This document shows positions 50,824 through 60,256 of a DNA stretch of 64,000 nucleotides, in pieces; within the stretch, counting starts at the first letter, position 1, and every line of letters begins with the position of its first letter. The stretch comes from Deltaproteobacteria bacterium GWA2_38_16. GTDB lineage: Bacteria; Bdellovibrionota; JACOXK01; 2-02-FULL-40-11. The notes below the pieces were generated by a model. The model did no database searches. It worked only from the letters and a program-made list of their open reading frames with translations, and was not told the origin of the DNA. The position numbers were made by a program, and so were the translations under genes. The stretch covers positions 62,001 through 126,000 of the forward strand of contig MGPE01000015.1 of assembly GCA_001797335.1 (NCBI GenBank). Direction: 5' to 3'.

Positions 50824-51927
50824 CTACTCAACATTTTTATCTATAAGATGCCAATACGTTTCAGATAAAACATAATAGGAATCTTTTTTCCCCTGGCCTT
50901 GTCTTTTGATAAATCCTTCTTGAATCCATTTTGTAAGAAGGTCTCTGGCAGTTCTATCTTTGATATGAAAAAGAGAAGAGATATTTTTTGTTCTCACTTG
51001 TGGATGATGAGAAAAATAGGTCAGAACTTTTCTTTGCCTGGGGGTAATAGATTGAAGAAGCTTTATGTTTGCTTTGTTTTCTGGAAAAGAATATTTTTGG
51101 ATTGCTAATAAAGTCTTTTCTTTGATCTCCTCAAACACGATTGCAACTCCTTTTGAAAAGTAATCCAGCCATCGTGTAATGTTTGGGCTGGAATTTTCGT
51201 AATAATGTAAACCTTGACACTCATGAAGTGCGGCATAATACCCTTTAAGATCTTCTGAGTAATAATTTTCCAAGGAGTATAATTGCTTTAAATCATATTT
51301 TTCTCGATAGAGAAGAAATGTTGCCAAGGCTCTTGCCGTACGCCCATTTCCATCCATAAAAGGATGGATGGAAACCAATTGATAATGAGCAATCCCCGCT
51401 TTTAAAATGGGATGAGTGTCATTTTTTTGATTTAACCATTTTACCAATGATTTCATAAGGAGATGGACATCTTTGGATTCTGGAGGAAAATAAACAGCTT
51501 TGTTTGTTTGTGAATCATAGATAGCATTTTGAGCCTCACGATATTGGCCACGCAGCTTTCCTTCCACAATATCTTTCTGAATAAGGCCATGTATTACTTT
51601 AATCCACTGTTCACTGAAAGGAACTCTTGAGTGACACATGCGATATATCCATTCCAGACAGTGGTAATAATTTCTAACTTCTAGTTTATCGATTTGACGA
51701 GCAATAATATCTTTCCCTGTCAAAAGTTCTTTTGTTTGTTTAAGGGTTAAGCGATTTCCTTCAATTTTCGTAGAATAATGGGCCATTTTAAAAGAGGCTT
51801 CCTGACGAAACTCCTTTTCAAGGCTTAGGGGCAGTGTTAAAGTATCAACGATTTCTTTTGCCGCTTCTATCTTACCAAGATATTTGATGATTTGGGGAGT
51901 CATTTGAAAGAGAGGATCATAAGTCAT
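50824..51927 (-). CDS. Fic-family protein with C-terminal winged helix (367 aa)
   Basis: The catalytic motif HPFMDGNGRTAR is complete near residue 190. The class II inhibitory motif STKIEGN lies near residue 50, followed by LTLKQTKELL. The C-terminal 70 residues form a winged helix-like region (IKDRTARDLLTKWIQEGFIK). It is a different subfamily from the Fic protein at 11934 (no DUF4172 region). ATG 51927 has AAGGA 10 nt upstream; ATG 51951 has none. Two direct repeats overlap the probable promoter. Confidence 0.9.
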   Translation of the reverse strand: MTYDPLFQMTPQIIKYLGKIEAAKEIVDTLTLPLSLEKEFRQEASFKMAHYSTKIEGNRLTLKQTKELLTGKDIIARQIDKLEVRNYYHCLEWIYRMCHSRVPFSEQWIKVIHGLIQKDIVEGKLRGQYREAQNAIYDSQTNKAVYFPPESKDVHLLMKSLVKWLNQKNDTHPILKAGIAHYQLVSIHPFMDGNGRTARALATFLLYREKYDLKQLYSLENYYSEDLKGYYAALHECQGLHYYENSSPNITRWLDYFSKGVAIVFEEIKEKTLLAIQKYSFPENKANIKLLQSITPRQRKVLTYFSHHPQVRTKNISSLFHIKDRTARDLLTKWIQEGFIKRQGQGKKDSYYVLSETYWHLIDKNVE

Positions 51928-51958
51928 AAATGAAGAGTCCTTGGGTTTCATGGTGCTT

Positions 51959-52023
51959 ATAAACCGCCGTTAAATAGCCGATAAACCGCCTTTAGTATAA
52001 CTAAGTTTTATTAGGATAGCCAA
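51959..52023 (-). promoter_or_regulatory. Promoter and direct-repeat operator of the second fic gene
   Basis: TTGGCT (52023-52018) and TATACT (51999-51994) are spaced by 18 nt on the minus strand. Two copies of GGCGGTTTAT (51990-51981 and 51968-51959) follow with a 22-bp period, about two helical turns, covering the expected transcription start. The Fic winged helix is a candidate ligand (inference). Confidence 0.5.
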
Positions 52024-52070
52024 CATTAAATAAATGAAAAGTAAAAAACGAGGCCACAAAGGTCATTTGG

Positions 52071-52217
52071 TTGCGGGGGTAGGATTTGACTTACGGTCAA
52101 AATCGCTTTGCGATTTTGCCTCCAGTCGGGGCTCGCTCGCACCTGCTAAAGCAGGTAGCCGCTCAGCTGCGCCATTCAAATCACCCCTTTTGTCGCAAAT
52201 AGTCCACTGGACTATTT
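52071..52217. repeat. Palindromic mosaic element beginning with a copy of the tRNA 3' end
   Basis: TTGCGGGGGTAGGATTTGA at 52071-52089 repeats 52229-52247, the 3' end of the tRNA-fMet gene, as a 19-bp direct repeat 158 bp apart. Between them are three hairpins: AAAATCGCTTTGCGATTTT near 52100, CACCTGCTAAAGCAGGT near 52141 and the perfect AAATAGTCCA/TGGACTATTT at 52197-52217. No credible gene is present. It resembles a remnant or minimal unit inserted at the tRNA 3' end. Confidence 0.55.
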
Positions 52218-52268
52218 ACTTAATAAAATTGCGGGGGTAGGATTTGAACCTACGACCTCCGGGTTATG

Positions 52269-52916
52269 CATACCAACTACAGCTTGCGCTGCCCCTCCTT
52301 CTTAAGAAAGGTTTGTGGTCTGGACTTTCTCTTCACCCCTCATCAGGGTGCCTACCATTAAGTCTCTACACCTTCTTCACTAGTTTTAAACCTAATGAAG
52401 CTTGGCTCGGGATTACCTCGCTACAGGCTTCCCCGAATTTGATAGGAGATCCCACATGGGTTTCCCTACGTGTCGCCCATTGCAGAATTAAATTCCAAGC
52501 GTCTCGGTATTCGGCAGAACGCGGTTTGCGTTGACGTTTTTCCTCTTCTACAAGATGAATTTCACTGCCGTACTCAATGAACACACCTACAGGGAAAACA
52601 TAGAAAATATTCTTACCTGCAATATAAATTACAGCAAAGTCAAAATCAGATGATTGATAAGCTTCTCGAATCATATCTCGTCGATTCGTCTTTGTTCGAC
52701 GATTATCGACAACATAATTCAAAGAGGATTCATCTAACCATGCTGATTTTACCTGAATCTTCACAAGAACTCCCTCCACATCAAAAACCAAATCGTAAGG
52801 AAGTCGATCGCCAACAGGCTTCAGAACTCCCCATCCCCGTTTCAATCCTTGAAGGACGGTTTCTTGTTCAGCTATGTCTCCTTTGAGTTTTGTATCCATA
52901 GTTAATTCTGCGGTTG
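52269..52916 (-). ncRNA. Group I self-splicing intron in tRNA-fMet (about 648 nt)
   Basis: The 5' splice site follows U33 and the intron ends with G (omega-G), the group I rules. Core elements are visible near the 3' end: TGTAGAGACTTAATGG (about 52370-52355) matches the P7 5' strand, AAGAGAAAGTCC (about 52333-52322) the P7 3' strand, and between them CACCC/GGGTG forms P8. A later CCTTTCTTAAGAAGG-type hairpin (52297-52311) fits P9. I could not settle P1 and the guide sequence. The intron encodes a homing endonuclease whose stop codon lies in the P7 region. Cyanobacterial tRNA-fMet introns have the same host gene, size and endonuclease type. Confidence 0.85.
52366..52899 (-). CDS. Intron-encoded PD-(D/E)XK homing endonuclease, I-Ssp6803I-like (177 aa)
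   Basis: The predicted active site reads Glu11, Asp36 (in RLPYDLVFD), Gln49 and Lys51 (in KIQVKSAW). As I recall, I-Ssp6803I of the Synechocystis tRNA-fMet intron uses Glu11, Asp36, Gln47 and Lys49, so the start at ATG 52899 gives nearly identical numbering. The enzyme should cut intronless tRNA-fMet genes and drive intron homing. The frame runs back to 52974 through the 5' exon, but that is tRNA sequence. The C-terminal part is longer than the 150 residues I recall for I-Ssp6803I. Confidence 0.88.
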   Translation of the reverse strand: MDTKLKGDIAEQETVLQGLKRGWGVLKPVGDRLPYDLVFDVEGVLVKIQVKSAWLDESSLNYVVDNRRTKTNRRDMIREAYQSSDFDFAVIYIAGKNIFYVFPVGVFIEYGSEIHLVEEEKRQRKPRSAEYRDAWNLILQWATRRETHVGSPIKFGEACSEVIPSQASLGLKLVKKV

Positions 52917-52963
52917 AGCCCGACGAGCTACCAGGCTGCTCCACCCCGCGATAATGAAAGAAG

Positions 52964-52992
52964 TGGTAACACACCCTTCTTTATCCTGTCAA
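52964..52992 (-). promoter_or_regulatory. Candidate tRNA-fMet promoter
   Basis: A perfect TTGACA (52992-52987) with a 17-nt spacer to TTACCA (52969-52964), a weak -10. The tRNA 5' end (52950) lies 14 nt beyond. Confidence 0.4.
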
Positions 52993-53032
52993 TTCAATTG
53001 CCAAACCAATGGAAAAACGCTAAAGCAAAAAT

Positions 53033-54100
53033 ATGCACACTATTTTTTTTACCGGTTTTCCTGGATTTATTGGAAAACAATTGGCTCTAACACTCCTCAA
53101 AAAATATCCTGACGTAAAACTCATATTTCTCGTTCACCCAAGCCAGCTTGATAAAGCCAAAGCTGATTTTAAAGAACTGGGATTTTCTACTCCCCATGAA
53201 ATTATTTCTGGAGACATCACACAATCCAATTTAGGTATGTCACACGATAGTGCCCAAAAAGTTAAAAATGAAACTACCATCGTATTTCATCTGGCCGCCA
53301 TTTATGACCTCACCGTTCCAGAAACGCTTGCCCAAAAAGTCAATGTCTGGGGCACACAAAACATGTTAAACTTTTTTTCTCAGGCTCCCAATCTAAAACG
53401 CTTTAATCACATTTCCACCTGTTATGTTTCGGGAGATCAAAAAGGGCTGATTACTCCCGATAAACTTGAAGAACGCCCCAAAGAAAATTTAATGTTTCAT
53501 AATTTTTATGAATTCACAAAACATGCATCCGAAGTTTTGGTAAAAAATAAGATGAGCGAAATCCCAATTACTATTTTTAGGCCTGCCATCGTCGTTGGAA
53601 ATTCTAAAACAGGCCTTACCGATAAATTTGATGGCCCTTATGTCGTTATGAAATTTCTTCACCAAATTCGTTTTCTCTTAAGGCTGGTTCCTAATCTTGG
53701 ATTTAAAGAATGTGAAGTTAATACGGTTCCTGTCGATTATGCTGTAGATGTCATGGCCACTTTAGCTTTCCAAGAAAAATCCAAAGGTCAAACATATCAA
53801 ATTTGTGATCAACATCCTCCATCGACAGAAGAATTTTTTGGATTCATCGTTCAAACCATTGGAGGCATTACTCCCTTCCAATGTACTTTCTTAAAAAAAA
53901 TCATCCTAAAACTTCTAAGACTCCCCGGGGTTTCTAAAATCACCGGCATCACTTGCCAGCATTTGGACTACTTTATGCACGAAGGGCAATATCGTTCTCC
54001 CAATCTCACCCAAGATCTCGAAGGCTCTGGTATTACGCTTCCTCATTATAAGGATACCTATCCAACGCTTTATAATTACATGAAAAACCATCTTCATTAA
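53033..54100 (+). CDS. Extended SDR, fatty-acyl-CoA-reductase-like NAD-binding protein (355 aa)
   Basis: The N-terminal motif FFTGFPGFIGKQLA is the extended-SDR Rossmann signature. VFHLAAIYDLTVP, the catalytic YEFTK (near residue 160) and FRPAIVVGNSKTG follow. The overall pattern resembles the male-sterility/NAD-binding-4 reductases that act on acyl-CoA or related lipid substrates. It is a single gene, divergent from the tRNA, with no ribosome-binding site of note. The substrate is unknown. Confidence 0.8.
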   Translation: MHTIFFTGFPGFIGKQLALTLLKKYPDVKLIFLVHPSQLDKAKADFKELGFSTPHEIISGDITQSNLGMSHDSAQKVKNETTIVFHLAAIYDLTVPETLAQKVNVWGTQNMLNFFSQAPNLKRFNHISTCYVSGDQKGLITPDKLEERPKENLMFHNFYEFTKHASEVLVKNKMSEIPITIFRPAIVVGNSKTGLTDKFDGPYVVMKFLHQIRFLLRLVPNLGFKECEVNTVPVDYAVDVMATLAFQEKSKGQTYQICDQHPPSTEEFFGFIVQTIGGITPFQCTFLKKIILKLLRLPGVSKITGITCQHLDYFMHEGQYRSPNLTQDLEGSGITLPHYKDTYPTLYNYMKNHLH

Positions 54101-54214
54101 AATCGCATGAGAAGTTTTTCTTACCGTCGATAAAATTTAGTTGAAGTCTCCTTTTTTTAAAGTATAATTAATAGTGTTAAGTACACTTTCGGCACGTTTA
54201 CAGGAGGTACGTTC

Positions 54215-56509
54215 ATGGACAATCCATCAAGGCTCATTGTTTTGACACTTATGGTTATGGTGTGTGTTTTTTCTGTCGTTCTCATCTTTAAAGGAGAATT
54301 TAGGGAATATAAAGAGCGTGAAGTTGCCAAAGAAAAAATTTCACCTCAAAAACAAGAAGTCGCTAAACAAGAAAACATCCAATGGACGCCTTCTGTGTTG
54401 CCTCCTACACCCATCGACCGCACCCCAGCTGTTATTGCACAAGAAGAAAAAAAATATGAAGAAATACCTGAGGACCCCAGGGAAATTATAAATCGCATGA
54501 CAGATAATGAAGAATTTGAAGTCACTCGCAATGAACGTGGCCAAAAAATTATTGCTAATGATGTTATTGTAGCATTCTCCCGAGGCACTTCTTCATCCGA
54601 AGTAGAAAGCTTAGAAAACAGATATGATATGATTTTAAAATCCTATGATTCAGTTACTGGAACAGCACGCTTTAAAGTTTCTTCACAAAGCGTAGCCCCT
54701 CTTAAAACACTTCAAGAACAAATTCAATCTGAGAATCCTAAAGTAAGATATAGCGAACCCAATTATGTCATGCATGCAGATCTTACTACACTCCCCACTG
54801 AACTTACTCAAATTAATACATCAGGAGGAGGAGAAAATAAATTATGGTTTTTAAATAATTCATCCATAAGAACAATTTTAAGTGGCCGCACATTCCCTTC
54901 TGTAATCGGCGTAGATATTGCCCACGGGCAATTCGCATCTCTTTATTCAGCTCAAAATCCATGTGCACTGATTGCGGTTATTGATTCCGGTTTTGATATC
55001 ACTTATCCAGATCTTCAAGGACGGATTTGGACAAACACTAAAGAAATCAACAACAATAGTATTGATGATGATAACAATGGCTATAAAGATGATTATTATG
55101 GAGTTTCCACTGCATTTGGAGATGGAGATCCCAGAATTTCAATCGGAAATTATCGAACGCAAAGCTTTTCCACACAAGGGCAAACACTCACTAATATTTT
55201 AAATAAAATAATAGAGCTAGGTAATCAATCTGGAACAAATAATGAAGCACATGATCAATATTTCCGCATCCATCTAGATCTTTTTCACGGAACCGCTACT
55301 AGTAGCCTTATTGTCGCAAATGGAAATAATTATGGCCTTGGCACTCAAGGTGTCGGCGTATGCCAAACAGGGAAGGTAATGTTAATTCAATCTGCAAAAT
55401 TAAAACTTGAAAATGGCATCCCTACATTGCTGAGCGCTTCTGAAGCGATTGCAGCAGGTATTCGATATGCTGCGGATCATGGTGCTAAAGTTATTAATGC
55501 AAGCTTAGGAGGCCCGTGGTTTGATGATACAGTTTCAAATCCTACTGCCTTTCCCACAGCAAGATGTACTACATATAATCAAAATACGTTTATGGTCTCA
55601 TCACCTTGTCATATTGTAGATGCTGTACAATATGCTAATTCAAAAGGAGCTATTCTCATTGCCTCTTCTGGAAATGATGGAGCGAATAACGATGCTCTCC
55701 CAAAATTCCCAGCCAATCTTTCTTATGAAACCCCAGCTTTGGATGTCATCGCTGTGGGTGCACATACAGCAGATGGTCACCGATGGAATCAGTCTAACTA
55801 TGGAGAACATTCTGTAACTTTGGTAGCTCCGGGTGAAAATATATTTACCCCTACTCTATCGAGTAACTTTCAAAACCAATTGCCAAGTGGATATACTTTA
55901 AGCTCTCTTTTTGGAAAACTTTTTCCAGGCAACAATAATGTATATCCAGCTTCTCTTTATGTGTATGCTTCTGGAACCTCTGCATCTGCACCCCTCGTTT
56001 CTGCAGGTGCAGCCATGGTATATCAAAGACTCTTAGTTCGGTTCGGATCCGACGCAACAAAAGATTATGCAAAAGCCGTTAAAGATATACTTAAAAATAG
56101 TACTCTGTCATTGTCTTCACTGGGAGCATCCCAAGATGCCATTAATAGCATGGATAAAAAGTCGCAAACAGGAGCTTCCATTTTAGATATTAAAGGAAGT
56201 TTAGAAATGACACAAAGGTACGCTAGCCTAGATACTCTTGATATTGTTGGGAGTAATTTTACAACTACCGGAAGTGGAACTGATAATCCAGTCAGCGATG
56301 GTGGAAGTGGGGGAACAGGTATTACGGCTGGTGGTGATAGTGGAGGAGGCGGTGGTGGGGGTGGATGTGGATATATCGACACGGGCGATCACAACAACAA
56401 TACACCCTCGGGCAATTGGCCGATACTGGTGCTCTATTTTATTCCTTTAGTATTGTGGCTCAGGAAAAGAGCCTTGGTTATGCAACGATGGAGTAACCGC
56501 CGTCGATAA
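54215..56509 (+). CDS. Subtilisin-like S8 peptidase with C-terminal sorting tail (764 aa)
   Basis: An N-terminal membrane or signal helix (LIVLTLMVMVCVFSVVLIF) and a charged linker lead to a propeptide-like domain (VIVAFSRGTSSSEVESLENR, about 110-185). The S8 catalytic triad follows: Asp in AVIDSGFD (near 258), His in FHGTATSSL (near 355) and Ser in SGTSASAPL (near 590). Acidic Asn/Asp-rich loops may bind calcium. The C-terminus has a Gly-rich run with one Cys (GGGGGGCGYIDTGDH), a membrane helix (WPILVLYFIPLVLWL) and an Arg-rich end, as in envelope sorting signals. AGGAGG lies 6 nt before the ATG. The 3' end overlaps fabL by 32 bp. Confidence 0.92.
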   Translation: MDNPSRLIVLTLMVMVCVFSVVLIFKGEFREYKEREVAKEKISPQKQEVAKQENIQWTPSVLPPTPIDRTPAVIAQEEKKYEEIPEDPREIINRMTDNEEFEVTRNERGQKIIANDVIVAFSRGTSSSEVESLENRYDMILKSYDSVTGTARFKVSSQSVAPLKTLQEQIQSENPKVRYSEPNYVMHADLTTLPTELTQINTSGGGENKLWFLNNSSIRTILSGRTFPSVIGVDIAHGQFASLYSAQNPCALIAVIDSGFDITYPDLQGRIWTNTKEINNNSIDDDNNGYKDDYYGVSTAFGDGDPRISIGNYRTQSFSTQGQTLTNILNKIIELGNQSGTNNEAHDQYFRIHLDLFHGTATSSLIVANGNNYGLGTQGVGVCQTGKVMLIQSAKLKLENGIPTLLSASEAIAAGIRYAADHGAKVINASLGGPWFDDTVSNPTAFPTARCTTYNQNTFMVSSPCHIVDAVQYANSKGAILIASSGNDGANNDALPKFPANLSYETPALDVIAVGAHTADGHRWNQSNYGEHSVTLVAPGENIFTPTLSSNFQNQLPSGYTLSSLFGKLFPGNNNVYPASLYVYASGTSASAPLVSAGAAMVYQRLLVRFGSDATKDYAKAVKDILKNSTLSLSSLGASQDAINSMDKKSQTGASILDIKGSLEMTQRYASLDTLDIVGSNFTTTGSGTDNPVSDGGSGGTGITAGGDSGGGGGGGGCGYIDTGDHNNNTPSGNWPILVLYFIPLVLWLRKRALVMQRWSNRRR

Positions 56510-57221
56510 TAATAGTTTGTCCGTGAATCATTTCTGAAAGATCACTGCAGAGAAATAAAGCTACTTTCGCTACATCTTTGGGCTCTACGAGCCTGCCGGC
56601 AGGAGTTTTTTGTTGAGAGTTTGAAATCAACTGATCTCGATTAGAAAAATGTTTTAACGCATCGGTATCGACTACTCCGGCGGAAATCGCATTGACATTA
56701 ATTTTTTTAGAAGCCAGCTCTTGAGCCAAGTGCCGAACAATGGATTCCAACGCTGCCTTTGATGCTCCCACCAAGGTGTAATTGGGAATAGCCCGCACAG
56801 AACCCAGACTTGAAATTCCAATAATTTTTCCCCCATTTTTCATGAGAGGAACTGCTTTTTGAGCCAATGCCAAAAGAGCCCAGCTATTAATGTCCAATGT
56901 CCAATGCCAATGGTGAAGCGTAAGCTCCATCGGAGGTTTTAATACACCAGAAGCCGCATTACTAACCACAATATCTAAAGCACCCCACTCTTTTTGAATG
57001 ACTTCAAACATGGAAGACACATCTTTTTCATTAGATACATTGCCCTTTAACAGCAAGGGTGGTTTTTTTAAATTTTTTGCAACATCTTCTGCTGCTTTTT
57101 TATTTCGTAAAAAATTAATGGCTACGTCACAGCCGGCTTGAGAGAGTTCTTCTGCAATGGCTCGGCCAATACCGCGTGAACCCCCAGTTACCAACGCTTT
57201 TTTGCCTTTAAGTTCAATCAT
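56478..57221 (-). CDS. fabL: Enoyl-[acyl-carrier-protein] reductase, FabL type (247 aa)
   Basis: An SDR enzyme that reduces enoyl-ACP with NADPH in fatty-acid synthesis. GGSRGIGRAIAEEL binds the cofactor. The catalytic pattern is YTLVGASK, that is Y-x6-K as in FabL, not the usual YxxxK. The segment DTDALKHFSNRDQL followed by KTPAGRLVE is as I recall it from Bacillus FabL. ATG 57221 has AGGGTG upstream. It follows groEL after a terminator hairpin. Confidence 0.88.
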   Translation of the reverse strand: MIELKGKKALVTGGSRGIGRAIAEELSQAGCDVAINFLRNKKAAEDVAKNLKKPPLLLKGNVSNEKDVSSMFEVIQKEWGALDIVVSNAASGVLKPPMELTLHHWHWTLDINSWALLALAQKAVPLMKNGGKIIGISSLGSVRAIPNYTLVGASKAALESIVRHLAQELASKKINVNAISAGVVDTDALKHFSNRDQLISNSQQKTPAGRLVEPKDVAKVALFLCSDLSEMIHGQTIIIDGGYSIVA

Positions 57222-57242
57222 CAAAAACACCCTAACAAATAA

Positions 57243-57272
57243 AAAAGGGAGATTCAACAGAATCTCCCTTTT
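57243..57272 (-). terminator. Rho-independent terminator of groESL
   Basis: On the minus strand a 13-bp perfect stem (AAAAGGGAGATTC with GAATCTCCCTTTT, 4-nt loop) is followed by TTTTTT at 57246-57241. It lies between groEL and fabL, about 20 nt before the fabL start, so fabL needs read-through or a promoter inside the repeat. Confidence 0.8.
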
Positions 57273-57275
57273 CCT

Positions 57276-57301
57276 GGATCCCGGATCAAGTCCGGGATGA
57301 C
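57276..57301. repeat. Type-2 palindromic repeat between groEL and fabL
   Basis: GGATCCCGGATCAAGTCCGG then GATGAC. It lies between the groEL stop and the terminator stem. Confidence 0.75.
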
Positions 57302-57314
57302 GAATTTTTTCGGC

Positions 57315-59287
<1,973 letters not shown>

Positions 59288-59317
59288 AAGCATTTACCTC
59301 CTTATATATAAGCCGCT

Positions 59318-59345
59318 AATATATGCATATTTTACCGGCTGTCAA
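59318..59345 (-). promoter_or_regulatory. groESL promoter
   Basis: TTGACA (59345-59340) and TATATT (59323-59318) on the minus strand with a 16-nt spacer. It is sigma-70-like; a sigma-32 -10 (CCCCAT) is not visible. Confidence 0.65.
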
Positions 59346-59361
59346 GGGGGATGAAAAAAAG

Positions 59362-59390
59362 ATGACTTTAAGCAGGTTTAGCCTTATATT
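59362..59390 (+). promoter_or_regulatory. rpoH promoter giving a leaderless message
   Basis: ATGACT (59362-59367), 17-nt spacer, TATATT (59385-59390). Transcription should begin at about 59397-59399, at the rpoH ATG. There is no Shine-Dalgarno. Confidence 0.5.
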
Positions 59391-59398
59391 ACGACGTT

Positions 59399-60256
59399 AT
59401 GGCCAAAAATCATCATCTTCCTAAAGTTATCTCTCCCCCTGAGAAATATATGCAAGAAGTTCTACAATATCCGCTACTTACAAAAGAAGAAGAGATGGGT
59501 CTTGCCGTAAAATGGTTTAAAGATAAAGACCTTGAAGCCGCTCATAAACTGGTTATTTCTAATCTTAGATTTGTCATTAAAATTGCCAATGAATATGCAG
59601 GATACGGATTAAAACTCATGGATATTATCCAAGAAGGAAATATCGGACTCATGCGGGCTGTCAAAACCTATAACCCTTATAAAGACACAAGACTCATTAC
59701 CTATGCCGTGTGGTGGATACGATCCTATATCCATGACTATATTCAAAAAAACTGGAGTGTGGTTAAAATTGGGACTACCCAGGCGCAACGAAAATTATTT
59801 TACCGCCTTCAAAAAGAAAAAGAAGCTTTAGATCAATTAGACATTGAAGGAACCCCTAAACTTTTGGCCCAAAAATTAGGGGTTCGAGAAAAAGATGTGA
59901 TTGAAATGGATCAACGGATGATGCATGGACGAGATGTTTCCTTGGATGCGCCTATTAACAAAGATGATGAAGATAAACACACCCGGATTGATTTTATTGT
60001 AGACCAACAGGGCAATGTCGAGCAAGCACTCTCTGAACACGAAGAAGAAATCAATTTAAAAAACACCATGAATGAGTTTCAAAAAACATTAAAAGACAGA
60101 GATCTTTTTATTTTTAAAAAAAGGCTAATTGCTGAAAAACCCATGACACTTCAAGCCATTGCCGATAAATATAAAATTTCTAAAGAACGGGCCAGACAAC
60201 TGGAAGAAAAAATTAAAAAGAATTTAAAAACCTTTCTGTCGAGTTTATCGAAATAG
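59399..60256 (+). CDS. rpoH: RNA polymerase sigma factor RpoH / sigma-32-like (285 aa)
   Basis: Directs heat-shock transcription. Region 2 reads NLRFVIKIANEYAGYGLKLM, then DIIQEGNIGLMRAVKTYNP and TYAVWWIRSYIHDYI. The RpoH box between regions 2.4 and 3 is present as QRKLFYRLQKEKE. Region 4.2 ends KERARQLEEKIKKNLK. It is divergent from groESL, a likely target. The ATG lies immediately after a -10 box. The 3' end overlaps the convergent giant-protein gene by 12 bp. Confidence 0.95.
   Translation: MAKNHHLPKVISPPEKYMQEVLQYPLLTKEEEMGLAVKWFKDKDLEAAHKLVISNLRFVIKIANEYAGYGLKLMDIIQEGNIGLMRAVKTYNPYKDTRLITYAVWWIRSYIHDYIQKNWSVVKIGTTQAQRKLFYRLQKEKEALDQLDIEGTPKLLAQKLGVREKDVIEMDQRMMHGRDVSLDAPINKDDEDKHTRIDFIVDQQGNVEQALSEHEEEINLKNTMNEFQKTLKDRDLFIFKKRLIAEKPMTLQAIADKYKISKERARQLEEKIKKNLKTFLSSLSK

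Larger units (their letters stand above)
52229..52950 (-). tRNA. Initiator tRNA-fMet(CAT), interrupted by a group I intron
   Basis: The 5' exon (52950-52917, 34 nt) and 3' exon (52268-52229, 40 nt) join to a complete 74-nt tRNA without encoded CCA. Initiator marks are present: the C1/A72 mismatch, three G-C pairs (G29-G31 with C39-C41) next to the loop CTCATAA, and an AGCCTGGTAGC D-arm. The T-stem GTAGG/CCTAC pairs perfectly. The break falls after U33, directly before the CAT anticodon. A TTGACA lies 37-42 nt upstream of the tRNA 5' end (52992-52987). Without splicing the gene cannot give a tRNA. Confidence 0.9.

Noticed and set aside
52034..52240. Open frame of 68 codons beside the tRNA
   Set aside because: It runs through the tRNA 3' end and the hairpin-rich element, has no ribosome-binding site and a repeat-like composition.
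52900..52974. N-terminal 25 codons of the endonuclease frame
   Set aside because: This stretch is the 5' exon of the tRNA and its upstream region; the catalytic spacing fits a start at 52899.
56065..56382. Proline-rich frame on the minus strand
   Set aside because: It is the complement of the Gly-rich tail of the subtilase.
59294..59398. CIRCE element at groESL
   Set aside because: The TTAGCACTC/GAGTGCTAA palindrome is not present in the intergenic region.
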